Positions 44,661 to 53,592 of a stretch of 59,096 bases of DNA are shown here, one piece after another; the first letter of the stretch is position 1, and each line of letters begins with the position of its first letter. Both the position numbers and the translations under genes were made by a program. Source of the DNA: an uncultured Anaerolineae bacterium (GTDB lineage Bacteria > Chloroflexota > Anaerolineae > Anaerolineales > Villigracilaceae); assembly GCA_903838415.1 (NCBI GenBank), contig CAILYI010000275.1, positions 1-59,096 of the forward strand. Direction: 5' to 3'. The notes under the pieces were generated by a model, which was given only the letters and a program-made list of their open reading frames with translations, was not told where the DNA came from and did no database searches.

Positions 44661-45935
44661 ATGCTGATCGAATCAAATTATTGGCTGACGACCCTTAAAC
44701 CGGCAATTTTCCCTGAAACGCCGTTGCCCGCCAAAGTGGATGTCGCTGTGATTGGCGCAGGCTTCAGCGGGCTTTCGGCAGCGCTGACCCTGGCGAAAGC
44801 CGGTTTATCTGTGGCGGTGCTCGAAGCGGAGACGATCGGTTGGGGCGCTTCCAGTCGAAACGGCGGCATGGTGCTGACCGGGATGAAGTTGGGCCTGGAA
44901 ACTCTCATCCAGCGCTATGGGAAAGAACGCGCCCGGCGCATGTTTGCGCTTTCGTTGGCGTCCATTGCCACCGTTGAAGAAATTGTCCGAGACGAAAATA
45001 TTGACTGCGCCTTCAGCCGCTGCGGGCACCTTGAAATGGCCTGGAAACCATCCCATTTTGACAGCTACGCCCGCGCGGCCGAGATCATGGAGCGCGAGCT
45101 CGGTCACAGCGTGCGCATGATTCCGCGCGCAGAGCAGCACGCCGAAATTGGTTCTGATCTGTACCATGGCGGGTTGGTCGATGAAGTCAGTGCTGGACTT
45201 AACCCGGCGCAATTTGTCATGGGCTTGGGGCAGGCTGCCGCAAAAGCCGGGGCGCAGCTGCATGAGAAAACCAGGGTGCTGCAAATTGAAAGTCTCGGCG
45301 CGGAATTTGTGGTTCACACCGCTCGCGGCCTGGTTCGTGCTGGGAAAGTCTTCGTTGGGACGAGCGGTTATACCGGGCGGGCCACACCGTCTGTGCAAAA
45401 ACGGATTATTCCGATTGGCTCCTACATCATTGCCACCGCGCCGTTGTCTGGCGAATTGGCCCGGGAAGTTAGTCCGCGCAACCGGATGATTTTTGACTCG
45501 AAAAACTACCTGTATTATTTTCGCCTGACGCCAGATAACCGCATGCTATTCGGTGGGCGCGCCGCATTCCTTCCCGAAACGCCCAGCTCCGTGCGCGATA
45601 GCGCTCCGATATTGCGTCAGGGCATGCTGCAGGTTTATCCCCAGCTCAAAGATGTCCCGGTGGAATATGTGTGGGGCGGTTCGCTCGATTTTGCATCCGA
45701 CCTGATGCCGCATGCCGGCGTGCTCGACGGTTACCATCACGCAATTGGGTACGCTGGGCATGGCGTGGCCTTTGCCACGCAATTGGGCCAACTTGTCGCT
45801 GAAAAAATGCTTGGCCGCGATGTTGAAAATCCGCTCGACGGGCTGCTTTTTCCGAAAATCCCACTTTACAACGGCACGCCCTGGTTTCTACCGCTGGCCG
45901 GGGCCTATTACAAGCTGCTCGACCTGATTACATAA
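44661..45935 (+). CDS. FAD-dependent oxidoreductase (D-amino-acid oxidase / glycine oxidase superfamily)
   Basis: 424 residues. The N-terminal dinucleotide-binding motif is VIGAGFSGLSAALTLAKAG (from about 30), with the Rossmann Glu in VAVLEAE. GWGASSRNGGMVLTG is typical of the gamma-glutamylputrescine/sarcosine oxidase branch. The C terminus has YAGHGVAFATQLGQLVAEK. It probably oxidises an amine or amino acid; the substrate is unknown. ATG at 44661, with AAGGAG upstream. Confidence 0.87.
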   Translation: MLIESNYWLTTLKPAIFPETPLPAKVDVAVIGAGFSGLSAALTLAKAGLSVAVLEAETIGWGASSRNGGMVLTGMKLGLETLIQRYGKERARRMFALSLASIATVEEIVRDENIDCAFSRCGHLEMAWKPSHFDSYARAAEIMERELGHSVRMIPRAEQHAEIGSDLYHGGLVDEVSAGLNPAQFVMGLGQAAAKAGAQLHEKTRVLQIESLGAEFVVHTARGLVRAGKVFVGTSGYTGRATPSVQKRIIPIGSYIIATAPLSGELAREVSPRNRMIFDSKNYLYYFRLTPDNRMLFGGRAAFLPETPSSVRDSAPILRQGMLQVYPQLKDVPVEYVWGGSLDFASDLMPHAGVLDGYHHAIGYAGHGVAFATQLGQLVAEKMLGRDVENPLDGLLFPKIPLYNGTPWFLPLAGAYYKLLDLIT

Positions 45936-45986
45936 TTGTTAGGGGCATATTCGTCACATTTTATGTCTACTTATGCAAAAAATTGA

Positions 45987-46015
45987 TTGACTTGCCGATT
46001 CGCCCGTGCTAAAAT
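45987..46015 (+). promoter_or_regulatory. Promoter of the DUF177-sigma factor unit
   Basis: TTGACT (45987-45992), 17-base spacer, TAAAAT (46010-46015). The first in-frame start (TTG 46025) would be nine bases from the -10 box, so transcripts may begin at or near it. Confidence 0.75.
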
Positions 46016-46024
46016 GTACACAAC

Positions 46025-46594
46025 TTGTACGAATTAATACAAAATCCATTCAAAAAAGTGAATCAGGTGGCAAATCCTCGTAAACCTTTGCGGTTAAATG
46101 TCGGTTTCATCATCAATTCTTCGATTGGGACCAACCGCGATTTTGATATTTATTTTCCAAAATATCAAGATGACGATCTGGTTATCGCTGAAGCAGGTGG
46201 TGTGGTAAATGTTGGGCGTACCCCTCAGGGTCTGATCGTTCAGGGAAATTTTAGCGGCAAGGTGACGTTGGAATGTGTCCGATGTCTGACGGATTACGAG
46301 CACTTAATTCGTTGGGAATTTGCTGAGTTGTATGCATTTACTCAAGACAACGTCACTGATTCTGGGCTCCTGGTTCCTGACGACGCGCAAATCGACCTGC
46401 AGCTATTATTTCGGGAATATGCTCTGCTGGAATTTCCCATCAAGCCGCTATGTCGGGAAGACTGCGAGGGTTTGTGCGCAGAGTGTGGTCAGAATCTGAA
46501 TCAAGGGGATTGTGGGCACAGTCCGGAAGTCGATACACCCTTTTTAGCGCTGAAGGGTCTTTTGGAAAATCAACATAACGACGAGTTGGACTAA
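46025..46594 (+). CDS. DUF177/YceD-family protein
   Basis: 189 residues if TTG at 46025 is used. In-frame GTG codons at 46058 and 46067 are alternatives, and the family's conserved start (KPLRLNVGFIIN) favours them. The family core GLIVQGNFSGKVTLECVRCL is present, and the C-terminal Cys-rich stretch CREDCEGLCAECGQNLNQGDCGH may bind zinc. YceD proteins are linked to 23S rRNA maturation and L32, and usually precede rpmF. Here rpmF is absent and a sigma factor follows 40 bases downstream. Confidence 0.85.
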   Translation: MYELIQNPFKKVNQVANPRKPLRLNVGFIINSSIGTNRDFDIYFPKYQDDDLVIAEAGGVVNVGRTPQGLIVQGNFSGKVTLECVRCLTDYEHLIRWEFAELYAFTQDNVTDSGLLVPDDAQIDLQLLFREYALLEFPIKPLCREDCEGLCAECGQNLNQGDCGHSPEVDTPFLALKGLLENQHNDELD

Positions 46595-46634
46595 TATTTA
46601 TCGGTTTTATTGAAGCAACAGCCGGAGGAGAGGC

Positions 46635-47804
46635 GTGGTATATCCCGGACGCACCCATCGAAATGAAGTTCTGAATACCTTGCTTGAGAAAGCAGGCATT
46701 CAGGGCTATTTAACCACGGATGATTTAATGGAAGCCGCACCGGATTTCGATTCGGAGCGGTTATCGGTTATTTTAACGGTACTCAAGCGTCGCGGGGTGG
46801 ACATCCTGGATACAGACGAAGAGTATGATGTCTCTACGGATGAGAATACGTTGCCAGAGCATGATTTCGAATCCCAATCCAGCCTGGCTGAATCGGGTTT
46901 GGCGAATGATATCGTTGGGATGTATCTCAAGGAGATGGCGCGGGTTCCCCTCTTGTCTCATGAAGAAGAACTGGATATTGCCCGCCGCATTGAGGCCGGA
47001 ATCTTGGCCGCCAGGGATTTGTTGCAAGAAAGGCACTTACCGGTGGCTCGCCTCCGTGACCTGGAATTTGAAGTGGCGGACGGGCAAAACGCCCGTGATC
47101 ATCTGATCAAAGCCAATACCCGGCTGGTGGTGAGCATAGCCAAGCATTATATGGGGCGCGGCATCGCGTTTTTGGATTTGATTCAAGAAGGCAACCTGGG
47201 GTTGATGAAAGCGGTGGCAAAATTCGACTATAAGCGCGGCTTTCGCTTTTCAACCTATGCCACCTGGTGGATTCGGCAGACCATTTCACGCTCGATTGCC
47301 GATCAGGCGCGAACCATTCGCGTGCCGGTCCACATGATTGATCGTATCCGCCAGGTGTATAAAACTACCCATGAATTGGAACAAAAACTGGGGCGCGCAC
47401 CCGATGCCGACGAACTGGCGGCTGAATTGAATTTAAGCGTTAAAAAAGTGCGCTGGATTTTGAAGGTTTCATGGCTGCCGCTTTCGCTTGAAAGCCCGGT
47501 GGGCGATGACGAAGAGTCAGAGCTGGGGATGTTCATCGAAGACGAGTTCAGCCCCACGCCGCTGCAAACCGCTTACCAGTCGATGTTGAAGGAAAAGTTG
47601 ACCGAGGTCCTTTCCACGCTTTCGCCGCGTGAGGCGCATGTTTTGCAAATGCGTTTTGGCCTGGTTGATGGGAATGTCTATACCCTTGAAGAGGTTGGCC
47701 AGAAATTTGGCTTGACTCGCGAGCGTATTCGCCAGATTGAAGGGGATGCACTACGGCGCCTGCGCCATCCGCGCCGCTCCAGGCAGTTGAAGGATTATCT
47801 GTAA
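46635..47804 (+). CDS. rpoD: RNA polymerase sigma factor, RpoD/SigA type
   Basis: 389 residues. Region 1.1-like N terminus ([34 protein letters not shown]), region 1.2 ([29 protein letters not shown]), region 2 ([31 protein letters not shown], contacting the -10 element), region 3 and region 4.2 ([29 protein letters not shown], contacting -35). A primary or closely related group 2 sigma factor. Chloroflexota often have several, so the symbol is tentative. GTG start at 46635 with GGAGGAG upstream. The metG leader follows. Confidence 0.9.
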   Translation: MVYPGRTHRNEVLNTLLEKAGIQGYLTTDDLMEAAPDFDSERLSVILTVLKRRGVDILDTDEEYDVSTDENTLPEHDFESQSSLAESGLANDIVGMYLKEMARVPLLSHEEELDIARRIEAGILAARDLLQERHLPVARLRDLEFEVADGQNARDHLIKANTRLVVSIAKHYMGRGIAFLDLIQEGNLGLMKAVAKFDYKRGFRFSTYATWWIRQTISRSIADQARTIRVPVHMIDRIRQVYKTTHELEQKLGRAPDADELAAELNLSVKKVRWILKVSWLPLSLESPVGDDEESELGMFIEDEFSPTPLQTAYQSMLKEKLTEVLSTLSPREAHVLQMRFGLVDGNVYTLEEVGQKFGLTRERIRQIEGDALRRLRHPRRSRQLKDYL

Positions 47805-47851
47805 CAGTTGAAATAAACCTGACTGGGGCGCGCAATCTGTTTACCTTGTAG

Positions 47852-47857
47852 TAAAAT
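47852..47857 (+). promoter_or_regulatory. -10 box of the metG leader
   Basis: TAAAAT, about 14 bases before the first predicted stem of the leader. No convincing -35 is seen, so read-through from the sigma factor gene is also possible. Confidence 0.4.
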
Positions 47858-47871
47858 ATCCCTATGTTTAC

Positions 47872-47938
47872 ACCGTCAATGTGGATGCTCATGCCACGGC
47901 AATACCTGCAGTTCAACGCCAGATGAACTGCTGACGGT
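47872..47938 (+). ncRNA. Structured leader RNA upstream of metG (candidate regulatory element)
   Basis: Reading pairings by eye gives a three-way junction. Closing stem ACCGTCA (47872-47878) with TGACGGT (47932-47938). Second stem GTGG (47881-47884) with CCAC (47894-47897). Third stem GCAGTTCA (47908-47915) with TGAACTGC (47924-47931). The loop of the third stem contains GCCAG (47918-47922), which can pair with CTGGC (47959-47963), the 5' arm of the terminator that follows. It does not match a known riboswitch or T-box consensus that I can recall. Confidence 0.5.
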
Positions 47939-47954
47939 TTATGCCGCCTGAATG

Positions 47955-47980
47955 AATGCTGGCAGATCGCCAGCATTTTT
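47955..47980 (+). terminator. Intrinsic terminator in the metG leader
   Basis: AATGCTGGC (47955-47963), loop AGATC, GCCAGCATT (47969-47977), then a run of T to 47980. It lies 96 bases before the metG start and after the structured leader. Confidence 0.85.
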
Positions 47981-48075
47981 ATTTCCAAACCTGCAACCTT
48001 TCCACACAGAAAAGAGATTTCAGTGGTTCAAAAGCATCCTTTGCGTTTCTGTGCCGAAATTCACCGGAGGTCCTA

Positions 48076-49872
48076 ATGCCCGAAAACATCCTGATTGCCA
48101 TCGCCTGGCCATATGCCAATGCCGAAATCCATGTCGGCAATATCACCGGCTCGCATTTACCGGGGGATATTGTCGCCCGGTATCACCGTTTAAATGGTGA
48201 CAACGTCCTGATGATCACTGGAACCGATTCGCACGGTACACCTGTCACCATTGCCGCCGACAAAGAAGGCGTACCTGTCGAAACTGTTTATAAAAAATAT
48301 CACGAGGGCTTTATTGAGCTTTTTCAGCAAATCGGAATTTCTTACGATTTGTACACTTCCACGCATACGGAAAACCATTTCAAAGTCTCACAGAGCATTT
48401 TCCTGGCGCTTAAAGAGAACGGATTTCTGTTCACCAAAGTGGAAGAACAATGGTATTCGCCCGCTGCCGGGAAATTCCTGCCCGATCGATACGTGGAAGG
48501 TACCTGCTACATTTGTGGCGATGATAACGCCCGTTCGGACCAGTGCGACAAGTGCGGCAACGTGCTGGAACCGGCCAAGTTGATCAATCCGCGCTCGAAA
48601 GTGGATGGCTCGACGCCTGAACTGCGCGATACCGAACATTTTTACATTGACCTGTCCAAGCTTGAGCCAGATGTGAAGGATTTTCTGCGCGCCCGCGCCA
48701 GTCACATGCGCGATACCGTTTTGGGAGAGTCGCTCGGCAAGATCGAAGCCGAGGGCCTTAAGCCGCGGCCCATCACCCGCGATTTGGATTGGGGCATTCC
48801 GGTCCCGGTTAAAAAATGGGAAGGCAAGTGCCTGTATGTGTGGTTTGAGGCCGTTATCGGCTACCTCTCCGCCCCAATTGAGTGGAGTCAGCTGACGGGT
48901 GATAAAAATGCCTGGAAAAAATGGTGGGCCGATCCGTCTGCCAGACAATTCCACTTTATCGGCAAGGATAATATTTTCTTCCATACTTCGCTGTGGCCGG
49001 CCGAATTGATGGGCGTAGGTGAAAAATTCGCGGAAATTTTCAACGGCGAAAAGGGAGTCAAACTGACCCTGCCATATGATGTGCCCGCCAACCAGTTTAT
49101 GAACCTGCAAGGCGATAAAATCAGCGGTTCGCGCAACTGGGCGGTTTGGGGGCGTGACGCCCTGACCCGTTACGACCCTGATGCGCTGCGCTATTATCTG
49201 ACCGTCAACATGCCAGAATCCAAAGACAGCGACTGGGACTGGAATGAGTTTGTGGCGCGCAATAACGGCGAGCTGGTGGCGACCTGGGGCAACCTGGCGA
49301 ATCGCGTGCTGTCCTTTGCATACAAACATTGGGAAGGATTTGTCCCGGCGATTGACGAATCTGCCCTGCGACCCGCGGACTTGAGCCTGCTTTCCGCCAT
49401 CGACGAAGGATTCAACACTGTGGGCGAGCTCTATAACACGGTGAAACTGCGCGACGCTTTGCGCGAATCCCTGCGCCTGGCGACGGAAGTCAACCGTTAT
49501 CTTGACGCAAACGCTCCCTGGACCGCCATCAAAACCGACCGGGATGCCGCAGCCCTGACGATCTTCACCGCCCTGAAAGCGATTGACTCGCTCAAAGTGC
49601 TTTTGGCCCCCGTTTTACCTTTTACGAGCGCCAAACTGCACAGCTTTTTTGGCTATGAAGCGCTGCTCTTTGGTGAGCAATACACCGAAACCGCAACTGA
49701 CTCGCTGGGCGAACATACTGTCCTGCGTTATCGCGCAGGACAAACTGCCAGTCAGCTTTTTTGGAAACCCAGCAGCCTGAAGCCCGGTCACGCGCTTAAT
49801 CAGCCTGGACCACTCTTCAAGAAGTTGGAAGAAAAAGTGATCGAGGAAGAAATGGCACGATTAGGCAAGTAG
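48076..49872 (+). CDS. metG: Methionyl-tRNA synthetase
   Basis: 598 residues. The HIGH motif is HVGN (in PYANAEIHVGNITGSHLPGDI), and the KMSKS motif is KISGS (GDKISGSRNW). A zinc site of two CxxC knuckles is seen in CYICGDDNARSDQCDKCGN. The anticodon-binding helical domain fills the C-terminal third; the extra C-terminal dimerisation domain of some MetG proteins is missing. It charges tRNA(Met). The ATG at 48076 follows CGGAGG; the frame is open upstream from 47956, but that part overlaps the leader terminator. Confidence 0.95.
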   Translation: MPENILIAIAWPYANAEIHVGNITGSHLPGDIVARYHRLNGDNVLMITGTDSHGTPVTIAADKEGVPVETVYKKYHEGFIELFQQIGISYDLYTSTHTENHFKVSQSIFLALKENGFLFTKVEEQWYSPAAGKFLPDRYVEGTCYICGDDNARSDQCDKCGNVLEPAKLINPRSKVDGSTPELRDTEHFYIDLSKLEPDVKDFLRARASHMRDTVLGESLGKIEAEGLKPRPITRDLDWGIPVPVKKWEGKCLYVWFEAVIGYLSAPIEWSQLTGDKNAWKKWWADPSARQFHFIGKDNIFFHTSLWPAELMGVGEKFAEIFNGEKGVKLTLPYDVPANQFMNLQGDKISGSRNWAVWGRDALTRYDPDALRYYLTVNMPESKDSDWDWNEFVARNNGELVATWGNLANRVLSFAYKHWEGFVPAIDESALRPADLSLLSAIDEGFNTVGELYNTVKLRDALRESLRLATEVNRYLDANAPWTAIKTDRDAAALTIFTALKAIDSLKVLLAPVLPFTSAKLHSFFGYEALLFGEQYTETATDSLGEHTVLRYRAGQTASQLFWKPSSLKPGHALNQPGPLFKKLEEKVIEEEMARLGK

Positions 49873-49873
49873 A

Positions 49874-49915
49874 AAAAAAGCCGGGCGAACTTGTAAAAGT
49901 TTGCCCGGCTTTTTT
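49874..49915. terminator. Bidirectional terminator between metG and the MFS gene
   Basis: A 19-bp stem with one wobble, 49874-49892 with 49897-49915, loop GTAA, A-run on one side and T-run on the other. It serves both convergent genes. Confidence 0.93.
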
Positions 49916-49935
49916 GTGAAGTGGCGGGAAATCCA

Positions 49936-51153
49936 TTATTTTGAATCTTTTTTCAGGAACAACAAAAAGCCGATTAACCGGAGGCCAGCGCTCAGCCAGA
50001 GTGCGCCACCCAGGCCGATATAATCTGCCAGGAAGGTCCCGGCCATGGGCGCGATGATGGTTGAGAGATATTGCATCGACTGCGCCAGCGAGACGAAGGT
50101 GGCGCTGTATTCGGGTGGCACAGTTTTCATCAGCTCGTCAAAGAAGACCAGGTCGAGCCCGCCCTGGAACAGACCGGCGATGGCCGCAAATACGTAAATC
50201 CAGCCTACGTGGGGGAAGGTGGCTGTCAGCGCCGGATAAAGCGCTACTCCCAGGGTCGTCGCCAGCAGAACCAGGCGGCCGCCCCATTTCCTTGAAACCC
50301 AGGGCCAGAAGAAATAGCCGATTAACATCACAGAGGTCATGGTCATGTTGATTGTGCCGATCTGACTGTCTGTTGCGCCGACCTGCCGTACAAAAAACAA
50401 TGGCATGATAGGCGCGCTCAATGCCAGCGCTGAAAGGTACACAAAACGCTTATTCGAAAACGAGACGAAAGCCGGGGCGCTGCGCATGAGCGCTGAGAAA
50501 TTTTTCAGCGTGGAAGATAGCGATTGACCAGCCACCAGTGGCGGGGGAGTCTGGTCGGGGAGGGAAATGCGGCTCGAAAAGTAGAAACTGATTAATCCAC
50601 CCAGCGAGAGTCCCAGAAACATAATCCCGTAATTGAGCGGAAAAGCTACCAGGTTAATCACGCGCGTGACGGCAAAGGTGAAAACAACGCTGGTCAGGCC
50701 GAAAATCGTCCAGCGACGGCTGAGCAGCGTGTAGCGGCCATCCGGCCCGGCGATGGTATTCATCACTACCGAAAACCCGACAGCCAACACCGTTGATGGC
50801 AGGGTGGCGAAAGCCCAAATCGCCAGCGTGGAGAAGATCACGTTTTCTTTGGGAAAGAAAAGCGTAATCAGGCCGGTCAGCGCGTAACAGGAAATGACCA
50901 GCAGCCGTGAAAGACTGTACCACGGGATAATATTGCGTCGTGTTTGAAGAAAGCGGCCCGCGATGATGGCGAGAATCAACCCGGTGACGCCGGGCATGGA
51001 GGAAAGCAAGCCCACTTGGAAATTGCTTGCCCCCATGCGAGTCAGAAAAACGGGCAGAAATGGCGCGGCTACATTGGAAATACTGACGCCAACAGCGTCG
51101 ATCAACACATAGCGAAAATTACGTTTTTGGGTTTCAGGTGTCTGCAGTGTCAT
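49936..51153 (-). CDS. Major facilitator superfamily transporter
   Basis: 405 residues with about 12 membrane helices and a central cytoplasmic loop. The loop between helices 2 and 3 has the MFS pattern (GLILAIIAGRFLQTRRNII). The substrate cannot be told; it may be an exporter. It is divergent from a GNAT gene and shares a symmetric -10 element with it. Confidence 0.85.
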   Translation of the reverse strand: MTLQTPETQKRNFRYVLIDAVGVSISNVAAPFLPVFLTRMGASNFQVGLLSSMPGVTGLILAIIAGRFLQTRRNIIPWYSLSRLLVISCYALTGLITLFFPKENVIFSTLAIWAFATLPSTVLAVGFSVVMNTIAGPDGRYTLLSRRWTIFGLTSVVFTFAVTRVINLVAFPLNYGIMFLGLSLGGLISFYFSSRISLPDQTPPPLVAGQSLSSTLKNFSALMRSAPAFVSFSNKRFVYLSALALSAPIMPLFFVRQVGATDSQIGTINMTMTSVMLIGYFFWPWVSRKWGGRLVLLATTLGVALYPALTATFPHVGWIYVFAAIAGLFQGGLDLVFFDELMKTVPPEYSATFVSLAQSMQYLSTIIAPMAGTFLADYIGLGGALWLSAGLRLIGFLLFLKKDSK

Positions 51154-51182
51154 GGTTTTTTAGCGATGCCAGAGTTCTGTCG

Positions 51183-51190
51183 ATTATAAT
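51183..51190. promoter_or_regulatory. Symmetric -10 element between the MFS and GNAT genes
   Basis: ATTATAAT reads TATAAT on both strands (plus 51185-51190, minus 51183-51188). It can direct both divergent genes. The GNAT ATG follows at 51214 after a GGAG; the MFS start is at 51153. Confidence 0.6.
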
Positions 51191-51213
51191 GCCCCTCTTG
51201 GAGTTATTGACGC

Positions 51214-51705
51214 ATGCTGACCATTGTCCCGATCCAACCCCACCAAATTGAAGCTGCAAAATCGATCATTGCCGCGGTGGCCCAGCGAATTTTTGAGCCG
51301 GGGTTATCTCCGCAAGAATTTTTGGACGCGCTGATCGAAGAACATGAACTGGATGATGTGGATCAGGTCAGCAAGGTGTATGCTGAAAATGGCGGGTTGT
51401 TTCTGGTGGTGCTCGATGATGGGAAAGTCATAGGAACGGGGGCGATCAGAAAATTGGAAAATGATCTGGCTGAGTTGAAGCGTTTATGGCTGCTGGAACC
51501 CTATCACGGGCAGGGCATCGGTTACCGCGTGGTAAGTCAGTTGTTTGATTTTGCCCGTCAAAATGGTTATCAGCGTCTTGTTTTACAAACCAGTTTGCAA
51601 CAACAGCGCGCCATCGCTTTTTATCAGCGCATGGGATTTGTTGAAGTGCCCGCCTATAACGAACTTCCATATGAGGATGATATTTCGATGGAAATCAGGC
51701 TGTAG
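51214..51705 (+). CDS. GNAT-family N-acetyltransferase
   Basis: 163 residues. Acetyl-CoA site LKRLWLLEPYHGQGIGYRVVSQLFDFARQNG, then VLQTSLQQQRAIAFYQRMGFVEVP. The acceptor substrate is unknown. The ATG follows GGAG and is 23 bases from the symmetric -10 box. Confidence 0.87.
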   Translation: MLTIVPIQPHQIEAAKSIIAAVAQRIFEPGLSPQEFLDALIEEHELDDVDQVSKVYAENGGLFLVVLDDGKVIGTGAIRKLENDLAELKRLWLLEPYHGQGIGYRVVSQLFDFARQNGYQRLVLQTSLQQQRAIAFYQRMGFVEVPAYNELPYEDDISMEIRL

Positions 51706-51806
51706 CAGGGAATCTTTGGATCAGCGGCTCAAACTGTGACAAAAATTACAGCCGGAAAACGAACTGTGGGGCATAATTTGGCCATCAAAACAAGGAAGGT
51801 TTTCCA

Positions 51807-52139
51807 ATGAAACTACGAATTGTCCCCCTGATTCTCTCTGCCGTGGTGATGGCTGCTCACTTTCTGCGAAGCAACAGCCTTTTGCAAGTGTTATTGTGTC
51901 TCGCGCTGCCCTTTTTGCTGCTGATTAAAAAGCGCTGGAGTCTACGCGTTGTTCAAACCCTGACGGTTTTATTTGCCTTGCTCTGGCTTGGCGCGCTAAA
52001 CGAAATTATCCAGGTGCGCATCCTGGAAAGTCGTTCCTGGACAGCATCCGCTATTATTCTTGGGGTGGTGGCCGTTTTTTCACTTTTCTCTGGCTGGTTG
52101 CTGAATTCCCCAAAAGTCAAAGACAACTACCCGGGTTAG
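51807..52139 (+). CDS. Small membrane protein, 110 residues
   Basis: Three to four membrane helices (about 5-20, 26-42, 48-66 and 82-100) with short loops. The start ATG at 51807 has AAGGAAGG upstream. No family is recognised. It follows the GNAT gene by about 100 bases with no visible link. Confidence 0.65.
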   Translation: MKLRIVPLILSAVVMAAHFLRSNSLLQVLLCLALPFLLLIKKRWSLRVVQTLTVLFALLWLGALNEIIQVRILESRSWTASAIILGVVAVFSLFSGWLLNSPKVKDNYPG

Positions 52140-52148
52140 TCACGTTGG

Positions 52149-52766
52149 TTATTTTTTTACCGACTGGCGGATGATGGTTTTTAACTTCTCCGGTGCTGAC
52201 TTGTTCGGGTCGGACAGATAAATTTCGTGGTGTTTTTGCTGCTTTCCGTCAAAGCTGTGCCCGTTGGCGTGGATAAAATCGTGCAGACGTTGGATATTTT
52301 CGGCTTCAGCGGAATAGGGTCCAATGTGCATGAGTTGCGCCGATAACCCTTCAGCGTAAGTTCCAAATCTCAGTCGCGGCAGGGCGGATAAGGGTTTCTT
52401 TTTCCCAGCTTCCGTTTTGGCGGTATCGACCAATTCCTGGGTGACAAAGTCCGGCGTGGAGATCATCATCGTCCACAGCCAGTCATCCTTCTTTTCGGCG
52501 CTGAACAAATTCATATTTTCGCCCCACCATAATCCTTCAAGCGCCATGACGGGGTAGTCGATTGCCATTTCTTTTTTGACTTTGAATTTGAGCGTGTACG
52601 CCACTGAATATAATGTCTGAAGTACCGCGGCATAATCTGCGGAGGTGTTGGGGTTGCCTGTGCCGTCGATCATCAGGAAGTTCATTGTTGGGACTTCAAC
52701 AAAGGCTGGCGCCGGTTTGGCGTCATAAAGGGGTTTCAGGATTTTCTTTAGATCAAGGGTTTGCAT
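52149..52766 (-). CDS. GyrI-like small-molecule-binding domain protein
   Basis: 205 residues. The sequence fits stand-alone GyrI-like (SOUL/BmrR-type effector) proteins: VPTMNFLMIDGTGNPNTSADYAAVLQTLYSVAYTLKFK near the N terminus, the Trp-rich core LEGLWWGENM, and YAEGLSAQLMHIGPYSAEAENIQRLHDFI near the end. Such domains bind hydrophobic cations or hydrolyse small compounds. There is no DNA-binding domain. The ATG at 52766 follows AGGAGG. Confidence 0.85.
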   Translation of the reverse strand: MQTLDLKKILKPLYDAKPAPAFVEVPTMNFLMIDGTGNPNTSADYAAVLQTLYSVAYTLKFKVKKEMAIDYPVMALEGLWWGENMNLFSAEKKDDWLWTMMISTPDFVTQELVDTAKTEAGKKKPLSALPRLRFGTYAEGLSAQLMHIGPYSAEAENIQRLHDFIHANGHSFDGKQQKHHEIYLSDPNKSAPEKLKTIIRQSVKK

Positions 52767-52782
52767 AGTGTCCTCCTGAAAT

Positions 52783-52812
52783 ATTATAGTACTTCTCATT
52801 CTGACGAGTCAA
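52783..52812 (-). promoter_or_regulatory. Promoter of the GyrI-like gene
   Basis: On the minus strand TTGACT (52807-52812), 18-base spacer, TATAAT (52783-52788). It abuts the terminator of the upstream ribosomal protein gene. Confidence 0.75.
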
Positions 52813-52816
52813 ATAA

Positions 52817-52842
52817 AAAGAGCGGCCGTGAGGCCGCTCTTT
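52817..52842 (-). terminator. Terminator of the ribosomal protein L25 gene
   Basis: AAAGAGCGGCC (52817-52827) and GGCCGCTCTTT (52832-52842), loop GTGA, 12 bases after the L25 stop. Confidence 0.85.
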
Positions 52843-52854
52843 GTTTCAAGCAAA

Positions 52855-53493
52855 TTACTTAGTATCTTCTTCTTCTTTCTTACCCTTTTCAATGACTTCG
52901 GGCTCAGCAACTTCGATGCCCATGGACGCGGCGGTCTCGTCATGGGTCGCAGTGGCAACGGCTACCATTTCGTCGGCATTGGAAAGAAGGGTGACGCCGG
53001 CCGGGATGACCAGGTCGCGCACGTGGATGGCATCGCCAATCTTGACCAGGACGGCCAGGTCGACTTCGATGCGTTCGGGCAGATCGTTCGGCAGCGCTTC
53101 CACTTCGATCGATTCGATGTTGTTGACGATGGCGGCGCTGTATTCCTTGATGGCCGGGGCGGTGCCGTGGAAATGCAGGCTCACTTCAGCGCGGATGGTT
53201 TCGGTCAACGAGATGGCCTGGAAATCGATGTGGGTGTAGACGTTTCTGATGTAGTTCTTCTGTTTCTCGCGAACCAGGGCAGGGATTATCTTGCCGTCAA
53301 GGTCGATGTTGACGATGCTGGAAGATGTGAGGTGGGGGATGACCAGCCCGGCGTTATGGGCTTCCATGGTGATGGGGGTCGGCTCGATTTTATTTCCATA
53401 GATAACGCCCGGAAGTTGGCCCGCGCGGCGCAACTGGCCGACCTGTTTGCCGATAACGGTGCGTTTGGTGGCTTTCAAAACTACTTTTTCCAT
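52855..53493 (-). CDS. rplY: 50S ribosomal protein L25/general stress protein Ctc
   Basis: 212 residues, two domains: the 5S rRNA-binding L25 domain (1-90: RTVIGKQVGQLRRAGQLPGVIYGNK) and the TL5-type C-terminal domain (95-190: VYTHIDFQAISLTETIRAEVSLHFHGTAPA). It binds 5S rRNA in the large subunit. The C-terminal tail is acidic/basic low complexity (EPEVIEKGKKEEEDTK). The ATG at 53493 follows AAGGAG; the longer frame from 53520 lacks such a site. Confidence 0.94.
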   Translation of the reverse strand: MEKVVLKATKRTVIGKQVGQLRRAGQLPGVIYGNKIEPTPITMEAHNAGLVIPHLTSSSIVNIDLDGKIIPALVREKQKNYIRNVYTHIDFQAISLTETIRAEVSLHFHGTAPAIKEYSAAIVNNIESIEVEALPNDLPERIEVDLAVLVKIGDAIHVRDLVIPAGVTLLSNADEMVAVATATHDETAASMGIEVAEPEVIEKGKKEEEDTK

Positions 53494-53592
53494 CTTGGTA
53501 TGCTCCTTGGCGCCTCTCACCCTGAACCTTTCAAAGCACAGGATTACCTTCGCCCTAAAAATTTATGACGGCAGGATCGCCGCACATATTGA

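Noticed and set aside
47872..47938. Known riboswitch or T-box in the metG leader
   Set aside because: No T-box AGGGUGGNACCGCG motif and no SAM, TPP, cobalamin, purine or ZTP consensus could be matched, so it is reported only as an unassigned structure.
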